From Antilocapra americana (lineage: Eukaryota; Chordata; Mammalia; Artiodactyla; Antilocapridae), in contig ML660211.1 of NCBI GenBank assembly GCA_007570785.1, positions 5,329,638 through 5,393,637 of the forward strand: a stretch of 64,000 nt of DNA. The letters run 5' to 3'. How positions within the stretch are numbered: the first letter of the stretch is position 1; each line of letters begins with the position of its first letter. The notes beneath the pieces are model-generated. The model worked only from the letters and a program-made list of their open reading frames with translations. It had not been told where the DNA came from and did not search any database. Shown piece after piece: positions 33,601 through 45,519 of the stretch. A program made the position numbers and the translations under genes.

Positions 33601-34125
33601 TTTCTAAGGTAATTATAATATTTATTGGGCTTCTGGATAGGAAAATTACTTTAGATTTCCTTAATTTATAAAAATTAATCTCTTAAATTTTCATCTATTT
33701 CATAAATACATGTACATTTTTATGTGAATATTTCATTTTATTTTTTTTGTTTGCCAAGTTTAAAATATATTGAGTATATGTTAGTTATAGCCCAAAATTC
33801 TTACTACATATGCTTTGATATTTTAATCAAATTATTTCAAAATGTTAATATATATATATATATAATATTTATCTACATTTCCAAAGGTGTCTGTCTTAAC
33901 CATATACTAGAACATTAAGGGATTACTGTACATTGGCTGTGAGCTGATGCTGTTTTTAAGAGATCTAAAATACATTGTGATTCATATTTTTAAAAGGTTT
34001 AATTTCCTTATCATATAAAATTACCTGTTTTAAGCATGATGATCCAATTTTGACTCAAGTCTGTTTCAGAATGGGCCTATTGATCATAAAGCCAAGTGAA
34101 CTCCCTATATTTTTCTCTCTCCTCT
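33601..34125. other. No gene recognised
   Basis: AT-rich with a short (TA)n at 33850-33864. No supported feature. Confidence 0.45.
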
Positions 34126-34129
34126 CTTC

Positions 34130-34450
34130 TTTAAGATTTTAACCAAAATCTTAAACCAATATCACATTTCTGAAGGAACTGACAAGCTTAGTGCCACAAT
34201 AAAAGTCTTGAAAGATGGAGAGCTGAAGACTTCTGTCATACCCCTGTTAAGCTAGCCTGTTTGGATAGTGCAGAATCTAAACGACTTTGGAGAATATGAA
34301 TGGGCTATCGTAAACTATTCCATGCTGTTTCTCATCATATTACTGTTGAAGATCTATCTGGTCCTTCTACTAGAATGTATCTTTGTAGTCTCTGATCTCT
34401 GGTATGCAACTCTTGATATGATGGTTTACAATCATGTGACTGGACTTAAG
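34130..34450 (+). pseudogene. ERVL-like reverse transcriptase fragment
   Basis: Plus-strand text reads an RT-like 'SPVWIVQN' phrase, a 'WAIVNY' phrase and, after a gap, 'LWYATLD'. These landmarks are spaced as in the N-terminal part of an LTR-element RT. The 61-codon frame 34268-34453 covers the later part. Opposite orientation to the ERVL at 27.6-31 kb, so probably a separate element. Confidence 0.5.
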
Positions 34451-35080
34451 TAGAAAGTTTTAAATCCCTCAGATATTTGATAAGAGACATATATATGCCA
34501 TAAGTGAGAAATCAACCTCATTCTTTTTACCAAAATTGTAACAATCTAAGACCCAACAGCCAACAGTAACCACATTAGCTTTTCCAGGTATAAAAAAGTT
34601 AATATAAGAAATAAAAACTTACAGAGAAATTAGAAGGACTGAAAAGAAAAAGAAAAAAAAGATTTAGAAAGCCGATTCTGAAAGACAAGAGTCCAGGAAC
34701 AAATTTCATTAAAGCTACCAGAGAGCTAAGTCGGGAGCTCCCAAGGACTGTCTTGGAAAAGGCTGCAGTGCTAACAGTCTATGTGAAACTCTCACTCCTT
34801 GTCTTAATATGCAACAGCCAAGCAGGTAGCACCCCAATGTTCTTTGAAATTATGCAGTGAAATCTCCCATCTGCTCATTTGTCCGACTGTGACAGCCTCC
34901 AGAGAATAATGGCTTTTCTGGCTCTTCTGTCTTCCAAAGCTCACACAAGTGTCTATAGCTGGCAAACTCTAACAAGGAAACGTAGGGAAAGGAGTTTTGG
35001 AAATGCAGAAGAGACCTGAGAAAGATGTAGTAATGATGCCAAGTTGACAATAGCCAACCTATCACAAGATAGAAGTTAAA
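34451..35080. other. Unassigned, possibly old LTR-element DNA
   Basis: GC-balanced text (ctgtcttggaaaaggctgca, tctatagctggcaaactcta) looks repetitive in style, but I cannot name a family. The 71-codon minus frame at 34850 has no recognised domain. Confidence 0.35.
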
Positions 35081-35082
35081 TT

Positions 35083-35165
35083 ACCTCATTTTGTAAATGA
35101 GGAAATAACATAAAGATGTTAAGCAACTTGCTCAAGGTTAAATAGCTACTAATTGGCACAGCAAC
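35083..35165 (-). mobile_element. MIR SINE core
   Basis: 'gtaaatgaggaaataacata' and 'gttaagcaacttgctcaagg' are the antisense MIR core. Confidence 0.8.
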
Positions 35166-35287
35166 TTACTTACCTGTTTGTTTGTACCCTTCACAAGATA
35201 CACAATCCCTCTGACATCAAAGTAAGGACTGTATCTTGTTCATTGTTACAGACTAAGAGGTTAATACATTTCCAGGTGTGTGTATAC

Positions 35288-35495
35288 ATGAATGCTCAGT
35301 TGTGTTCAACTCTTTGTGGCCCTTTGGACAGTGGCCTTCCAGGCTCATACGTCCATGGGATTTTCTTGGCAAGAATACTGGAGTGGGTTGCCATTTCCTT
35401 CTCTGGTGATCTTCCTGACCCAGGAATCAAACCCACTTCTTTGTCTCCTGAATTACAGGAGGGTTCTTTATCTGCTGAGCCATTGGGGAAGCTCC
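35288..35495 (-). mobile_element. Bov-tA SINE
   Basis: Antisense; 'ttggcaagaatactggagtg' body and tRNA-like head ending 'gagccattggggaagctcc'. The 119-codon plus frame is antisense SINE. Confidence 0.93.
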
Positions 35496-35629
35496 TACCA
35501 GGTGTGGGGTAAGCATTAAATAATTATCTTGTATAAAATTAATGATCAAGTGATATTTTAAGGGAAAGATCATAGTGTTTAGTTTGTTCAGAAAACTTGC
35601 TGATGTTTTATTAACTTTTGATTTTTTAA

Positions 35630-35682
35630 ATTGAGATAAAACTGACATATAGCATTATTTTAGTTTTAGGTGTAGAACATCA

Positions 35683-35770
<88 letters not shown>

Positions 35771-36000
35771 GTGAAATGATCACCATAATAAATCTAGTTA
35801 CCATTTTCCCATCACACATGGCTACAAATTTTAAGATTGTTTTATGTGTGTGTATGTACATATATATATATACATATATAATCTTTTTCAAATTCTTTTC
35901 CCTTTAGATTTCTACATAATATTGAGCAGAGTCCCAACAAGGACCTTCTGTATGTTACAGGAAACTCTGCTCTATGTGCTTTTGTTAAATGAGTATGAAG
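35630..36000 (-). mobile_element. L1 3' UTR-type fragment with microsatellite
   Basis: 'aaattgagataaaactgaca' and 'gtgaaatgatcaccataata' flank an internal dinucleotide tract. Then 'tttcaaattcttttcccttt' and a 'gagcagagtcc' stretch complete the antisense L1 3' UTR. Confidence 0.7.
35687..35770. repeat. Compound (TC)20-(TA)n microsatellite
   Basis: TC units at 35687-35726 run directly into TA units at 35727-35770, with one TG break. Confidence 0.97.
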
Positions 36001-36774
36001 CTATTTCTAACATATACTGAAGCTTCCAATTCTGCCCTCTCAATCTTTTGAAATTTTACTGGGAAAGATGTTCTTCTGCTAATGATTCTCCTGTGTCCAT
36101 CATTTCCCATGCACCTCACTCCAAGGTAGAAGGACTAAAGATGTTTTGTTTCATTATGGATGTCTTTTATACTTCTTATTGGGAATTTCATTTTTGTACT
36201 TGGTGAATTGGCAGTGAAGAGTCCTCTTTCAGTTATCTCATTTTTTTTCTTGTATAACATTTGCATTCATGCAGAGTTCTCTAAGAACTCATGCCTCCTG
36301 TAATATTCTCTGATTTAGCTTTCTGTATTATTCAACCTATTGTTTAATGACTCCGACGTATTTCCGATGTGACAATTATGGGTTCAATTTCAAACTAACC
36401 TACTGATTTTAGCCTCCTGGATTTTTTGCTCCTCATTAAGCTCATTAACACCACTTAGAAGGGAAAAGAATTCTAGGTGCTAACTTTCCTTTCTTTCAGC
36501 AACTGCTAATATGGAGGATCTTCATTTAATTTCGTAAATTGGTGGCTGTCTTTTAAACTACCTAATCACTTTATATAAACTTAGAACTTTGAGGAGAGCA
36601 GGTTGGAGTACCTACACAGAGAAGGAAATAGGAAGGAAGAAACATTCTTCCCTTTGTCAGCATTTAATTTCTGTATTTGTTGTGGTAATATTAATAGTGT
36701 TCTCCTAGCCACGTGCTGCCAGTATCTAGTGCAACTATCTCTTTATGAATCAGCTGGAACAAGCAATATTTGCT
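36001..36774. other. No gene recognised
   Basis: Unique, slightly less AT-rich text. No repeat or exon could be supported. Confidence 0.45.
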
Positions 36775-36906
36775 AAAAGGAAATGGCAACCCACTCCAGT
36801 GTTCTTGACTGGAGAATCCCAGGGACTGGGGAGCCTGGTGGGCTGTCGTCTTATGGGGTCACACAGAGTTGGACACGACTGAAGCGACTTAGCAGCAGCA
36901 GCAGCA
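36775..36906 (+). mobile_element. BOV-A2 SINE, second unit only
   Basis: 'ggcaacccactccagtgttc' to the (AGC)n tail; the first Bov-A unit is missing. Confidence 0.92.
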
Positions 36907-37227
36907 TGCCAAATTTAAGGAGGAGGTAAAAGCATGTACCATAAGAGATAATTGCTATGCTGACATTAGGTTAGATTGATTAAAGAATCCACAGAATATG
37001 TTTTGCCTTCCCACCAACTGTTGCCCATGACCTATTTCATTCTAACATCTCAAATCACTCAATGTTATGAAGACTAGAGAATTTCTTCTGGGTTTACTTT
37101 CACTTTATTAACCAGACACTTATTTTGTAAACTGCTAATTGCTATAGGATTGGCTTTTCCTTCAATCAGATTCCTCTTACACTAACCACTTCCCAAGTTA
37201 CATGATCACTGAAGTATATCCATGCAA

Positions 37228-37438
37228 ACTAAGTAGCTTCAATAGTGGCTGACTCTGTGACCCTATGGACTGTAGCCCACCAGGCTCTTCTGTCCATGAT
37301 ATTTTCCAGGCAAGAATACTGTAATGGGTTGCCATGTCCTCCTCCAGGGGATCTTCCTGACCCAGGGATCAATCCATGTCTTTTACATATTCTGCATTGT
37401 CAGGTGGGTTCTTTACCACTAATATGACCTGGAAAGCC
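37228..37438 (-). mobile_element. Bov-tA SINE
   Basis: Antisense body 'ttttccaggcaagaatactg' and a decayed tRNA-like head 'cactaatatgacctggaaag'. Confidence 0.92.
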
Positions 37439-37794
37439 TATATTATAATATATAAGAAGTACAAAAATAAAATAAAACTTAAAATGTACTCTAGTTCTAC
37501 TGTATTTTTATGAAACTCTCCAAATGGTTCTGTTTATCACCTAGATTTGGGACCATTAGTCATTTTGGTTTTGATGTTACTGTTGAGATCATAACTTTGT
37601 GTGTGTGTGTGTGGTTCTAATTTTTAGTTCAGGTACAGGTTCACTCTTATTTGTATGTGTCTGGTTATTTCAGTGGAAATTGAGAAAAGAAGGGTAAATA
37701 ATTCCTTGAAATCATATTGTTTATACTGAAGGAGAAGCTATCAATTTTAGCAGCTTATCAGTGGTGTCTTTTTCTCATGAACATAGATAACCTT

Positions 37795-38005
37795 GGGATT
37801 CCCTGGTGGCTCTTTTGGTAAAGAATCTACTTGCGATGCAAGAGACCCAGGTTCAATTTCTGGGTCAGAAGATCTCTTGGAGAAGGGAAGGGTATTGGCT
37901 CCAGTATGTTTACCTGGGAAATCCCATGGACAGAGGAGCCTGATGGGCTGCATTTCATGGGGTTGCAAGAGTTGGATATGACTTAGTAACCAAACCACCA
38001 CCACT
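37795..38005 (+). mobile_element. Bov-tA SINE
   Basis: Head 'gggattccctggtggctctt'; body with 'ttggctccagtatgtttacc'; tail 'gacttagtaaccaaaccacc'. Confidence 0.92.
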
Positions 38006-38750
38006 AACATTGATAACCCTGCACTGTCCTTTCCATAGTTAACTGTGCTATGTTCTAGTTATTCTTGTTATCATATCAATAATCTCACACTATTCATTTT
38101 AATATTAGCTTATAGAGGATACAATGTAGATTGTTAATTTTAAGAAGTTGGTTAAATATGTTTTATTGTGAGAGATTAAAGTCAAATGTAAGCTTTATCT
38201 CATTTTTTAGTTTAATGATTAAAATTGGAAATGAGAGAAAAAATATTTAAAATATCTTCAAACTCCTATTCAAATCTTCATTTGATCTTTCTTAGTAATT
38301 TGATATGTCACTGATGGATTTTTATCAGGAAACTTGTTATGAATAAATCTTAGTTGGAAATACTAAAATGGCTAGATATATTCTTGTGAATTTTATCATT
38401 TGATCTAGTTGTTTTGTTTTGGGAGCAGAGAATGACTTGAATAATTTATGCTTTTTAGAGTTAACTTTTACAAAATTTGATGCAATACTTGATGAAATGC
38501 TTTAAAGTTTTATAGATGCTTCAAAATGAGATGTAGTCTCTATATAAATGGATATGAGTTATGTTTTGAAGAACATCCAAAGTTTTTAAATTAATTGGAT
38601 ATGGTAGATGAGGGTAAGAAAAACCTTTGTATTTATTTGAATTTCTAGGAAGATAATAGAGTCCTTTCAGGCTGAAGAAGCTAGAGTTAGGTGTGGGTTT
38701 AATTGGAGAACAGAGGGGAGCAATCTGCAGCCCTAAGCAATCTATATTGA
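38006..38750. other. No gene recognised
   Basis: AT-rich unique text. Confidence 0.5.
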
Positions 38751-38967
38751 AGTGAAGTGAAAGTGTTAGTCACTCAGTCCTGTTTGACTCTTTAGGACCC
38801 CATGGACTGTAGCTCACCAGGTTCCTTAGTCCATGGGATTTTCCAGGCATAAATACTGGAGTGGGTAGCCATTCCCTTCTCTGGGGGATCTTCCTGACCA
38901 AAGGATCTACATGGATCTTCTGATTTGCAGGCAGATTCTTAAACAACTGAGTCACCAGGAAAGCCCT
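38751..38967 (-). mobile_element. Bov-tA SINE
   Basis: Antisense, 'agtgaagtgaaagtgttagt' start and 'gagtcaccaggaaagccc' end. Flanks TCTATATTGA (38740-38749) and TCTATATTAA (38969-38978) look like the target duplication. Confidence 0.93.
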
Positions 38968-39164
38968 GTCTATATTAAAGGGGATGTCAAATAGGAATTT
39001 GGGTAAGTGATGTAGAGGTCAAGAGTGAGATCTTAATTGGTGAGTCACTGATATAATGTGTAAAACTGTGAACTCTCACAGTCACAAGACACGAATAGAA
39101 AGCACAGAACAAAACCAACAGTCATAAATAATATGAATAATGGACTATTGAAACATTTTCTAAG

Positions 39165-39375
39165 CACTTAATATGTGTCGGGAAGTACAAGTATTTTTCA
39201 TGATTAGCATCTGATTTAATCTTTGCAAAACCAAAGTGAGGTCAGTACTATTATCATGCCTATTTACAAATGAGGAAATCCAACCTTGAAAAGTTAAGTA
39301 ACTTGATGAGGATCACATTGAAAAATTGTATTGAAATATGCAGATATGATCCAGGGCATACACTCTGATACTTTT
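39165..39375 (-). mobile_element. MIR SINE
   Basis: 'aatctttgcaaaaccaaagt', 'tatttacaaatgaggaaatc' and 'aaaagttaagtaacttgatg' give nearly the whole antisense MIR. Confidence 0.8.
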
Positions 39376-39534
39376 TTTTACCGCAGTAAACTATCTCCAT
39401 ATATATCTACTTACATGCTATTAGAAGAAAGAATCCTCTTTGTTTTTCTTATTTGTTTATTTGTTTTTAACTTTAAATTAGGTCTTTTTTTAGCTTAAGT
39501 TGAAGATTTTTAAAGTTGAAGTTGTCTCCTTCAA

Positions 39535-39985
39535 ACTGACACTTGGCATGTACCTCTACAAGGATAAAATTATGAGCTGCTGCAGCTGCTGACTTTCAAT
39601 ATCCCCTGAAAGGAGTTCAGAGTGTGGATCAGGAATGAGTAAACATGTGCTCAGGGAGAAACTGGCTGAACAGGTCTTCAGGTAGTTAGATATTTTCAGG
39701 GGATTTTATGAGCTCAATTCTTGCATCTCCTTGCATCTAGAAAAACACTAAAAATCCTTCATGGTGACTCCTGACTAGCAGTAACCTTCACAAGTCTAGC
39801 AGAAACCTGCAAAAAATGTGTACTTATTTGCATGCACTCCTCTTTCACCCACATACACTGACCTCTCCTGCTACCTCTTTTGAGCAGTTTCTAAGAGCTA
39901 TCTGAAATGCTGTCTCCCAGGCAATAGTCCCCATTTTGCCCCATATAAAATTTACCTCACAACTCTCACATTGTGATTTTTTTTT
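39535..39985 (+). repeat. ERV LTR-like fragment
   Basis: The end 'gagcagtttctaagagctat', 'tgtctcccaggcaatagtcc' and 'tcacaactctcacattgtga' resembles the R-U5 part of an artiodactyl ERV LTR. The poly(A) signal is decayed to TATAAAAT. No internal region follows; L1 text begins right after. Start uncertain. Confidence 0.5.
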
Positions 39986-39989
39986 CAGG

Positions 39990-40098
39990 CAATAAAGTAA
40001 AGATGATTTACAATGTAGTGTTATTTTCAGGTTTACAGCAAAGTGATTCAGTTATATATATTTATATATATTCATATTATTTTCCCTTATAGGCTACT
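39990..40098 (-). mobile_element. L1 3' UTR-type fragment
   Basis: 'gatgatttacaatgtagtg' and 'cagcaaagtgattcagttat' with a TATA-rich interior. Confidence 0.7.
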
Positions 40099-40247
40099 GA
40101 AGTGAAAACAAGTGAAAAGTGTGCTAGACACTCAGTTGTGTCTAACTCTGTCCCACGGACTCTAGCCCACCAGGCTCCTCTGTCCATGGGATTTCCCAGG
40201 CAAGAATATTGGGATGGGTAGCCATTTTCTTCTCCAGGGGATCTTCA
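40099..40247 (-). mobile_element. Bov-tA SINE, partial
   Basis: Antisense Bov-A body up to 'tctccaggggatcttc'; the tRNA-like head is missing. Confidence 0.88.
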
Positions 40248-41900
40248 ATAATCAGTTAATGTAGGCATTTTCTTTATCATCTAGGATTTAAGATTCTAGA
40301 AAGAAAGGCAATTAAGTACAAGGACTAAGAGGGAGCTCTGCAGAGTATTAGGAGATCTCACCACTGGGGCTTCTAAATTCAGTGGAATTTCTGGAGAACT
40401 TGGGCTCAATAGTGTTGGGTGTATGAATAATTAATTATTGAATGAAAAATTAGAAACCAGTGCCTCTGCTGTCTTCTTAGATAGATGACTATTTTTCCAC
40501 TATTTTGCATTTGCAACATAATATGCTCATTATTTTGGAGTGTTTTTTTTTTCCTCTAAGAAGTATCTAGGAATTGCTTCATTACAAAATTTCATTAAAC
40601 TAAATTAAAATTTTTTTCATTATTATTTTAATATTACAAAAGCCACAGTCTCAACGGAATGCTAACATTAGATTTAAACAATTCCCATAACCATTGGCGT
40701 AATATAGCAGGCACCATCATATTATGTGACAAATGACAAATTTTCTTTCCTTATGTTATTAGAAATTCTACAGTATTTTACATATTGTAAGTTTCTGGTT
40801 AAACTGAAATACATAAATCTGTATCAGCATAAAGTATATCATGGAATATTGAAAATGAACTCTTCTTTGCTTTTCATTGTTTATAATTGAATGACATTTC
40901 ATGAATATATTAAATTATGTGCAGTGTAATTGAAAAGAACATTAAGAAGTTTGCATGCGATTTCATAGCATGTGTTATGCATCTTATCATAGGATAGGTG
41001 TTTGCACCATTTCATTCTTGTTTTTTCATCCAGGATTTATAATTCATTTCTGGTACTTTGAGATATAGCAGCATTGTGAGGAAAGCTCTAGATTAAGGAA
41101 TATATCAGCATTTTAATCAAGAAAAGGTCAGAATAATATTGAATATTTTAAATTTTAATTTAGGCGGAAACATACATGAACATTTTGTATTAAAAATAGT
41201 TCTATTGACTGATTAATCAATGTATTCTTTATATAAAATTGTATATAAAAATATACAACTTTTACTGATCCAGGCAAGAGGGAGTTCTGCTCAGCTTTTG
41301 GGACAAAAGAATCTTTACTGTCAGTAACCTAGGAAATAGTTTCCAGTTAAAAATATTTTATATCATATTATATTATGGCTATTTACACAGCAAAGTTCAG
41401 TATTTTTTATACTTCCTTAGTTTCCTGAGGTTCATCTAATAAGTGCTAATTTCTTAAAATAATTTCCACTGTCTATAAAGTAAGAAGGTCATGATGAGGA
41501 ACATGGATTATAAACTAACTGAAATGAGAGGACTTTAAAATGTTCTAAGCAAATTTGATAAGGATAAAGTCAAGGGCCAAAGTATGTGATTAAATACTTA
41601 ATCCCAGAGAGGATTTTAAATAAAGAAAAAAGTATGGGAGAGCCCTGTAAGTTAATTTTCACTCAAGAAAGCAGGCTTGCTTAACCATAAAGCCAAATGG
41701 GTTTGCTTAGCATCAAAACCATGCAGCAGAAGCATGAACACACTCCCAAACAGTACTACAATGGTGGTATGATACCCACTTTCTTTCCAGGGGTTCAATA
41801 ATTCAACAGTTCCTAGGAAATGCTCCTCTGTGCACATTTAAAACAAAAATACAAGGAAAAGGCAACATTATAGTAAAATTGGAGATGATTTACCAGGTTT
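40248..41900. other. No gene recognised
   Basis: AT-rich unique text before the provirus. A 61-codon minus frame (41652-41837) has no recognisable domain. Confidence 0.5.
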
Positions 41901-41904
41901 AGCC

Positions 41905-42285
41905 TGTCAGGGGAGTGTGTAATTTCCTCAGTTCTGTCTTGCCACAACAAAAATTTGAAATAATGGACAGACCAGTGTTACAGCTCAGTTTTATTGTCAA
42001 GCAAAGGAAAATACATCCTTGAGGCATGAGAGCCAGCCTACCCAATGGACATGAAGAGAAGAGAAGCCCCCGGTTCAATTTTGGCTCCTCTTTTTATATG
42101 CTTTTTCTCCTCCCCCTGAACCTGCCCTATGTAAATTGGGCTAGCCAGGAGGGCTGCTTGTTTTACCTGAGGTCCTCACTCTGGTCCTGGGACCTTCCTT
42201 TGTTCTATTTTTGGAGGCTTTTCCTTTCTTTGTCTTTCAGCCATCTCCATTTTGGACTCCATTTTCCTATTCTAACTACCTAACA
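41905..42285 (-). repeat. ERV1 3' LTR
   Basis: Ends TG and CA on the minus strand. TATAAAA (42098 to 42092) and AATAAA (41995 to 41990) are both present. Adjacent PPT identifies it as the 3' copy. Confidence 0.9.
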
Positions 42286-42300
42286 TTCCCCCCTCAAGAG
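42286..42300 (-). promoter_or_regulatory. Polypurine tract
   Basis: Minus strand CTCTTGAGGGGGGAA immediately before the 3' LTR start; the usual primer site for plus-strand DNA in retroviruses. Confidence 0.85.
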
Positions 42301-42890
42301 ATGGGAGGCCCAATTCTTTGGGAATAGGGGCGTTGAGGTCTCTCTGGCTACTTCCTGCTGAGCTTGGATGGTGAGGGGCATTGGGCCTCCACTCTTGCTA
42401 GCCTCAAGCCTCAGAGTACTTTTGGCAGGGTCCATCTAAGGGTGAGTAATATTTTCAGTGGTCGGCTGTAGATTTATATATCCTTGTTAAACTGGCACTG
42501 CATGTTGTAGCCTGTTGACCTGGGCAGAGACAAAATGGGTTAGACAATTGATAATATATGAAGCAATCTAAGCAGCATCAAAACAGTGATAACAGGATTA
42601 GTAGGGGCATTAGCCAATTCCAAATTCCCCATCACCAGGAGAAGGATTCTCCAAAGAGAGATTGTAGCCACCGCAAGAAATCTCCAGCTCATTCTTTGAG
42701 GTCCTGTAGGATCTAAAATGGTTTTTTCTTGAGGACTGTGCAACTATCTTTAACATAGAGGGAGGTATTTACCCAGAAACAACATGTCTCATTCAAGATG
42801 GCTCAAGTCCCTCCTTGTTCAGGTATCAGGAGATCGATCTTCTGTCTATTTAGGATTACAACCCCTGCCAAGATGTGTTGGCCTTTTAGA
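42301..42890 (-). pseudogene. ERV1 env TM remnant
   Basis: Minus-strand text keeps the end of a TM ectodomain, a hydrophobic anchor (67-codon frame 42540-42743) and a short tail. The C-x6-CC disulfide motif is recognisable near 42805-42778, but its first cysteine codon is a TGA stop. The surface subunit, the cleavage site and the fusion peptide are not present. Expression of a functional envelope from this copy is ruled out. Confidence 0.68.
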
Positions 42891-42896
42891 GCTTTT

Positions 42897-43104
42897 TAGA
42901 CAGCAGCCCACCAGGCTCCCCATCCCTAGGATTTTCCAGGCAAGAACACTGGAATGGGTTGCCATTTGCTTCTCCAATGTCTAAGTGAAGTTGCTCAATC
43001 GTGTCCGACTCTTAGCTATCCCATGGACTGCAGCCTACCAGGCTCCTCCATCCATGAGATTTTCCAGGCAAGAGTACTGGAGTGGGTTGCCATTGCCTTC
43101 TCCG
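42897..43104 (-). mobile_element. BOV-A2 SINE inside the provirus
   Basis: Two antisense Bov-A units with the 'tctccaatgtctaagtgaag' linker. It sits between the integrase end and the env remnant, so it postdates the provirus. Confidence 0.92.
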
Positions 43105-43189
43105 ATTAGAATGGCACTCATTTGTAATTCTGAATAGTATCTGAGATCTCCCAGGACTCACAGGTGTATTGAGTGTCCTCTTCTAGTTT

Positions 43190-44160
43190 TCTCTCACAGC
43201 TTGACTCCTGAGTAGTGAATCCAGGAGTCGTGCCCTGGTACCTTGACTGCTATGGGGGTAGAAAGTATTGCAGGGTAGGGGACCTTCCATATGGGCTGGA
43301 GTTGAGCCTTTGGGGTCCCATCTTTCCAGACTTTAATTAGAACTTGAATCCTTGGAGTATATAGTGATAGCTCTTTAGAATCTTTTGGGTCCTGGTTCAC
43401 ACCTCACAAGTGTATAGCCTGTTGGAATTGCCCAGTGGCCATGGTATAAGACCAGAGAGTCTGAGCCTCTGTATCTAGAGAGAGGTCATTGAAATAAACA
43501 AAAGGTCTCCCATATAGCATCTCATAAGGACTAAGACCAACTTGTTCCTCAGGGCCAATATGGGTGTAAAGGAGAGCTATTGGTAAAGCCTCCTTCCATC
43601 CCAGAGAAGTCTCCTGGGTTATCTTTTTTATCACTGATTTTTAAGAATTGGTTGGCTCTTACTACTTTTCCTGAAGACTGAGGCCTCCAGGTACAATGGA
43701 GATACTAAGCAATGCCCAATGCTTTAGAGACCCCTTGGGTGACCTTAGAAGTAATTGATGTCCCATTGTTACTTTGTAATGACCTGAGCAGACCAAATCT
43801 CAGAATGATTTTATGGAGCAGTTTTTTTCACTACCTCCTCAGCCTTCTGAGTCTGGGTGGGAAAGCCTTCAATCCATCCTGTGAATGTATCTATCATGAC
43901 TAATAGGTATTTTTACCCCCTGAAAAATTGGAATCTGGGTAAAGTTCATCTGTCAGTTCTCTCCTGGGTAGATCCCACATTGTTGGACCAGTTGGGCCAG
44001 TTAGGGTCTTCAGGCTCCTTGGAGGTTGTTTAATTGGCAAGTGGGACAAGAGGAGACCACTTGTCTTATAGTCATTTGGAGTCCTGTTTCTCTGAAGGAT
44101 CTTTCTAGTAATCTTTGGAGGGCCTTCTTCCCTAAATGAGTGGTAGCATGTAAGGAGTTA
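43190..44160 (-). pseudogene. ERV1 integrase remnant
   Basis: The N-terminal zinc motif is visible: 'HATTHLG' at 44151-44131 and 'CPTCQ' near 44050-44036. The core is broken by several stops. A 76-codon frame (43404-43634) holds the end of the core with 'GLSPYEMLYGRP', a phrase typical of gammaretrovirus-like integrases. The C-terminal domain is in the 68-codon frame 43194-43400 (ends 'HYSGVKL'). Confidence 0.82.
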
Positions 44161-44161
44161 A

Positions 44162-45010
44162 TTAACTTTCATTGGAGGTTCCCAGGCAGAAAAGGAGCCC
44201 CTCGTTTTGGAATCGCCCCATAGGGTCTTCTTGAAAGACCTCACTCTTAGCTTTAAGAGTCTCACTTTCAGTATATGAAGGAGGTTCTGGCAAATTAGTC
44301 TGTGGAACTAAGATGGCAACCCCTATTAGGTCATTGTTCTGTAATGCTGCTCTCTTAGCTGCCTGATCAGCTGCTTGGTTCCCTCTTGCCACTTCCGTAC
44401 TTCCTTTTTGGTGTCCTTTACAATGGGAGACTGAAATCTCAGTGGGCAGACAGACTGCTTCCAAGAGCCAGAGGATCTGATCACCATATTTGATCGGAAA
44501 CCCTCAGGTGGTCAAGTTACCTCTTTCTTTCCAAATAGCTGCATGTGCATGTAGCACCAGAAAGGCATACTTGGAGTCAGTGTAAATGGCTACTCCTTTT
44601 CCTTTTCCTAGCTCTAAAGCTCGAATCAGGGCTATGAACTCAGTTAACTGGGATGAAGTACCTGGTGGCAAAGGTTTAGCCTCTATGGTCTCAAAATTGG
44701 AGACTCCTGCATATCCAGCTCTTCTTTCTCCATCCAAGACAAAGCCGCTTCCCTCAGTGTACCAGATTTCCTCAGGATTGGTCAGAGGATCTTCTGACAA
44801 TGCCTCTAGGGGGTTTGTCCAGTTGCCCAAAGTTTCTAGGCAAGACTGAAAGGGAAGAGATCCCTTGGGGGTAGGCAGGAGGGTGGCTGGGTTAAGAACC
44901 TCACACAGGGATATAGTCAGGCCCAGATTTTCCATCAGCACTACTTGATATCTGAGGATCCTTTGATCAGACATCCATAAATGGCCTGTCACATTAAGGA
45001 GTTGTTTCAC
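44162..45010 (-). pseudogene. ERV1 RT connection and RNase H remnant
   Basis: The 168-codon frame at 44504-45010 covers the end of the RT connection and most of RNase H: 'WYTEGSG' (44766-44746, canonical Asp replaced by Glu) and 'IYTDSKYAF' (44592-44563). A second frame, 44162-44464, contains the 'HCKGHQKG' segment of the RNase H end. The frame starts in the connection part, so the RT polymerase domain upstream is missing. Confidence 0.85.
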
Positions 45011-45059
45011 TTGGGGGCTGGTAAAAATAGTTTGCCCCTAAAAGAAAGTTTTAAAGCAT

Positions 45060-45400
45060 TTTCTATCAGGACTGCAAAAACTGCAAAGTTTCAAAGGCAG
45101 GGAAAGATCTCTTCCCAATAAGGGAGTAGGACACTCAGGGACCACCAGAAACTAGTGGGAAAATATTTGTCTATGACAGCAACAAAGAAGTATTCAGGTG
45201 AATATTTTTATAATTGTTTTTCCTGTAGCACCCAAAATAGCACAGGTTTGGGAGGAGAAGGCTCCAAAGTAGGAGGTCAGGGCAGAGTAGGTAGTCGCTG
45301 TGTCAACCAAGAAATTCTCGGACCTACTTGCCACATCCAGTTGCACCCTTGGCTCCAGCCCCGTGAGGGTTATCTGTGACAGATGGGCTGGCTGGAACAG
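45060..45400 (-). pseudogene. ERV1 protease remnant
   Basis: A LVDTATTYSAL phrase (45309-45274) is the active-site segment with D-T kept and the following glycine replaced by alanine. A 'PLLGRDL' phrase near 45130-45100 marks the C-terminal end. About 50 bp later the text switches to the RT connection, showing a deletion. Confidence 0.78.
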
Positions 45401-45519
45401 GCCGCTTCAGTCCTGTTGAACCATCATGAGGGAAGGCTTGGCGCTTGACCTTGAGGCTCTTGGGTCCCCAGGGCAGAGTGATACTCAGTGTCTCAACTGA
45501 TGACATTTGTGGCAAACTG

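Noticed and set aside
44586..44849. 87-codon plus frame
   Set aside because: Antisense of the ERV1 RNase H frame, which has the recognisable motifs.
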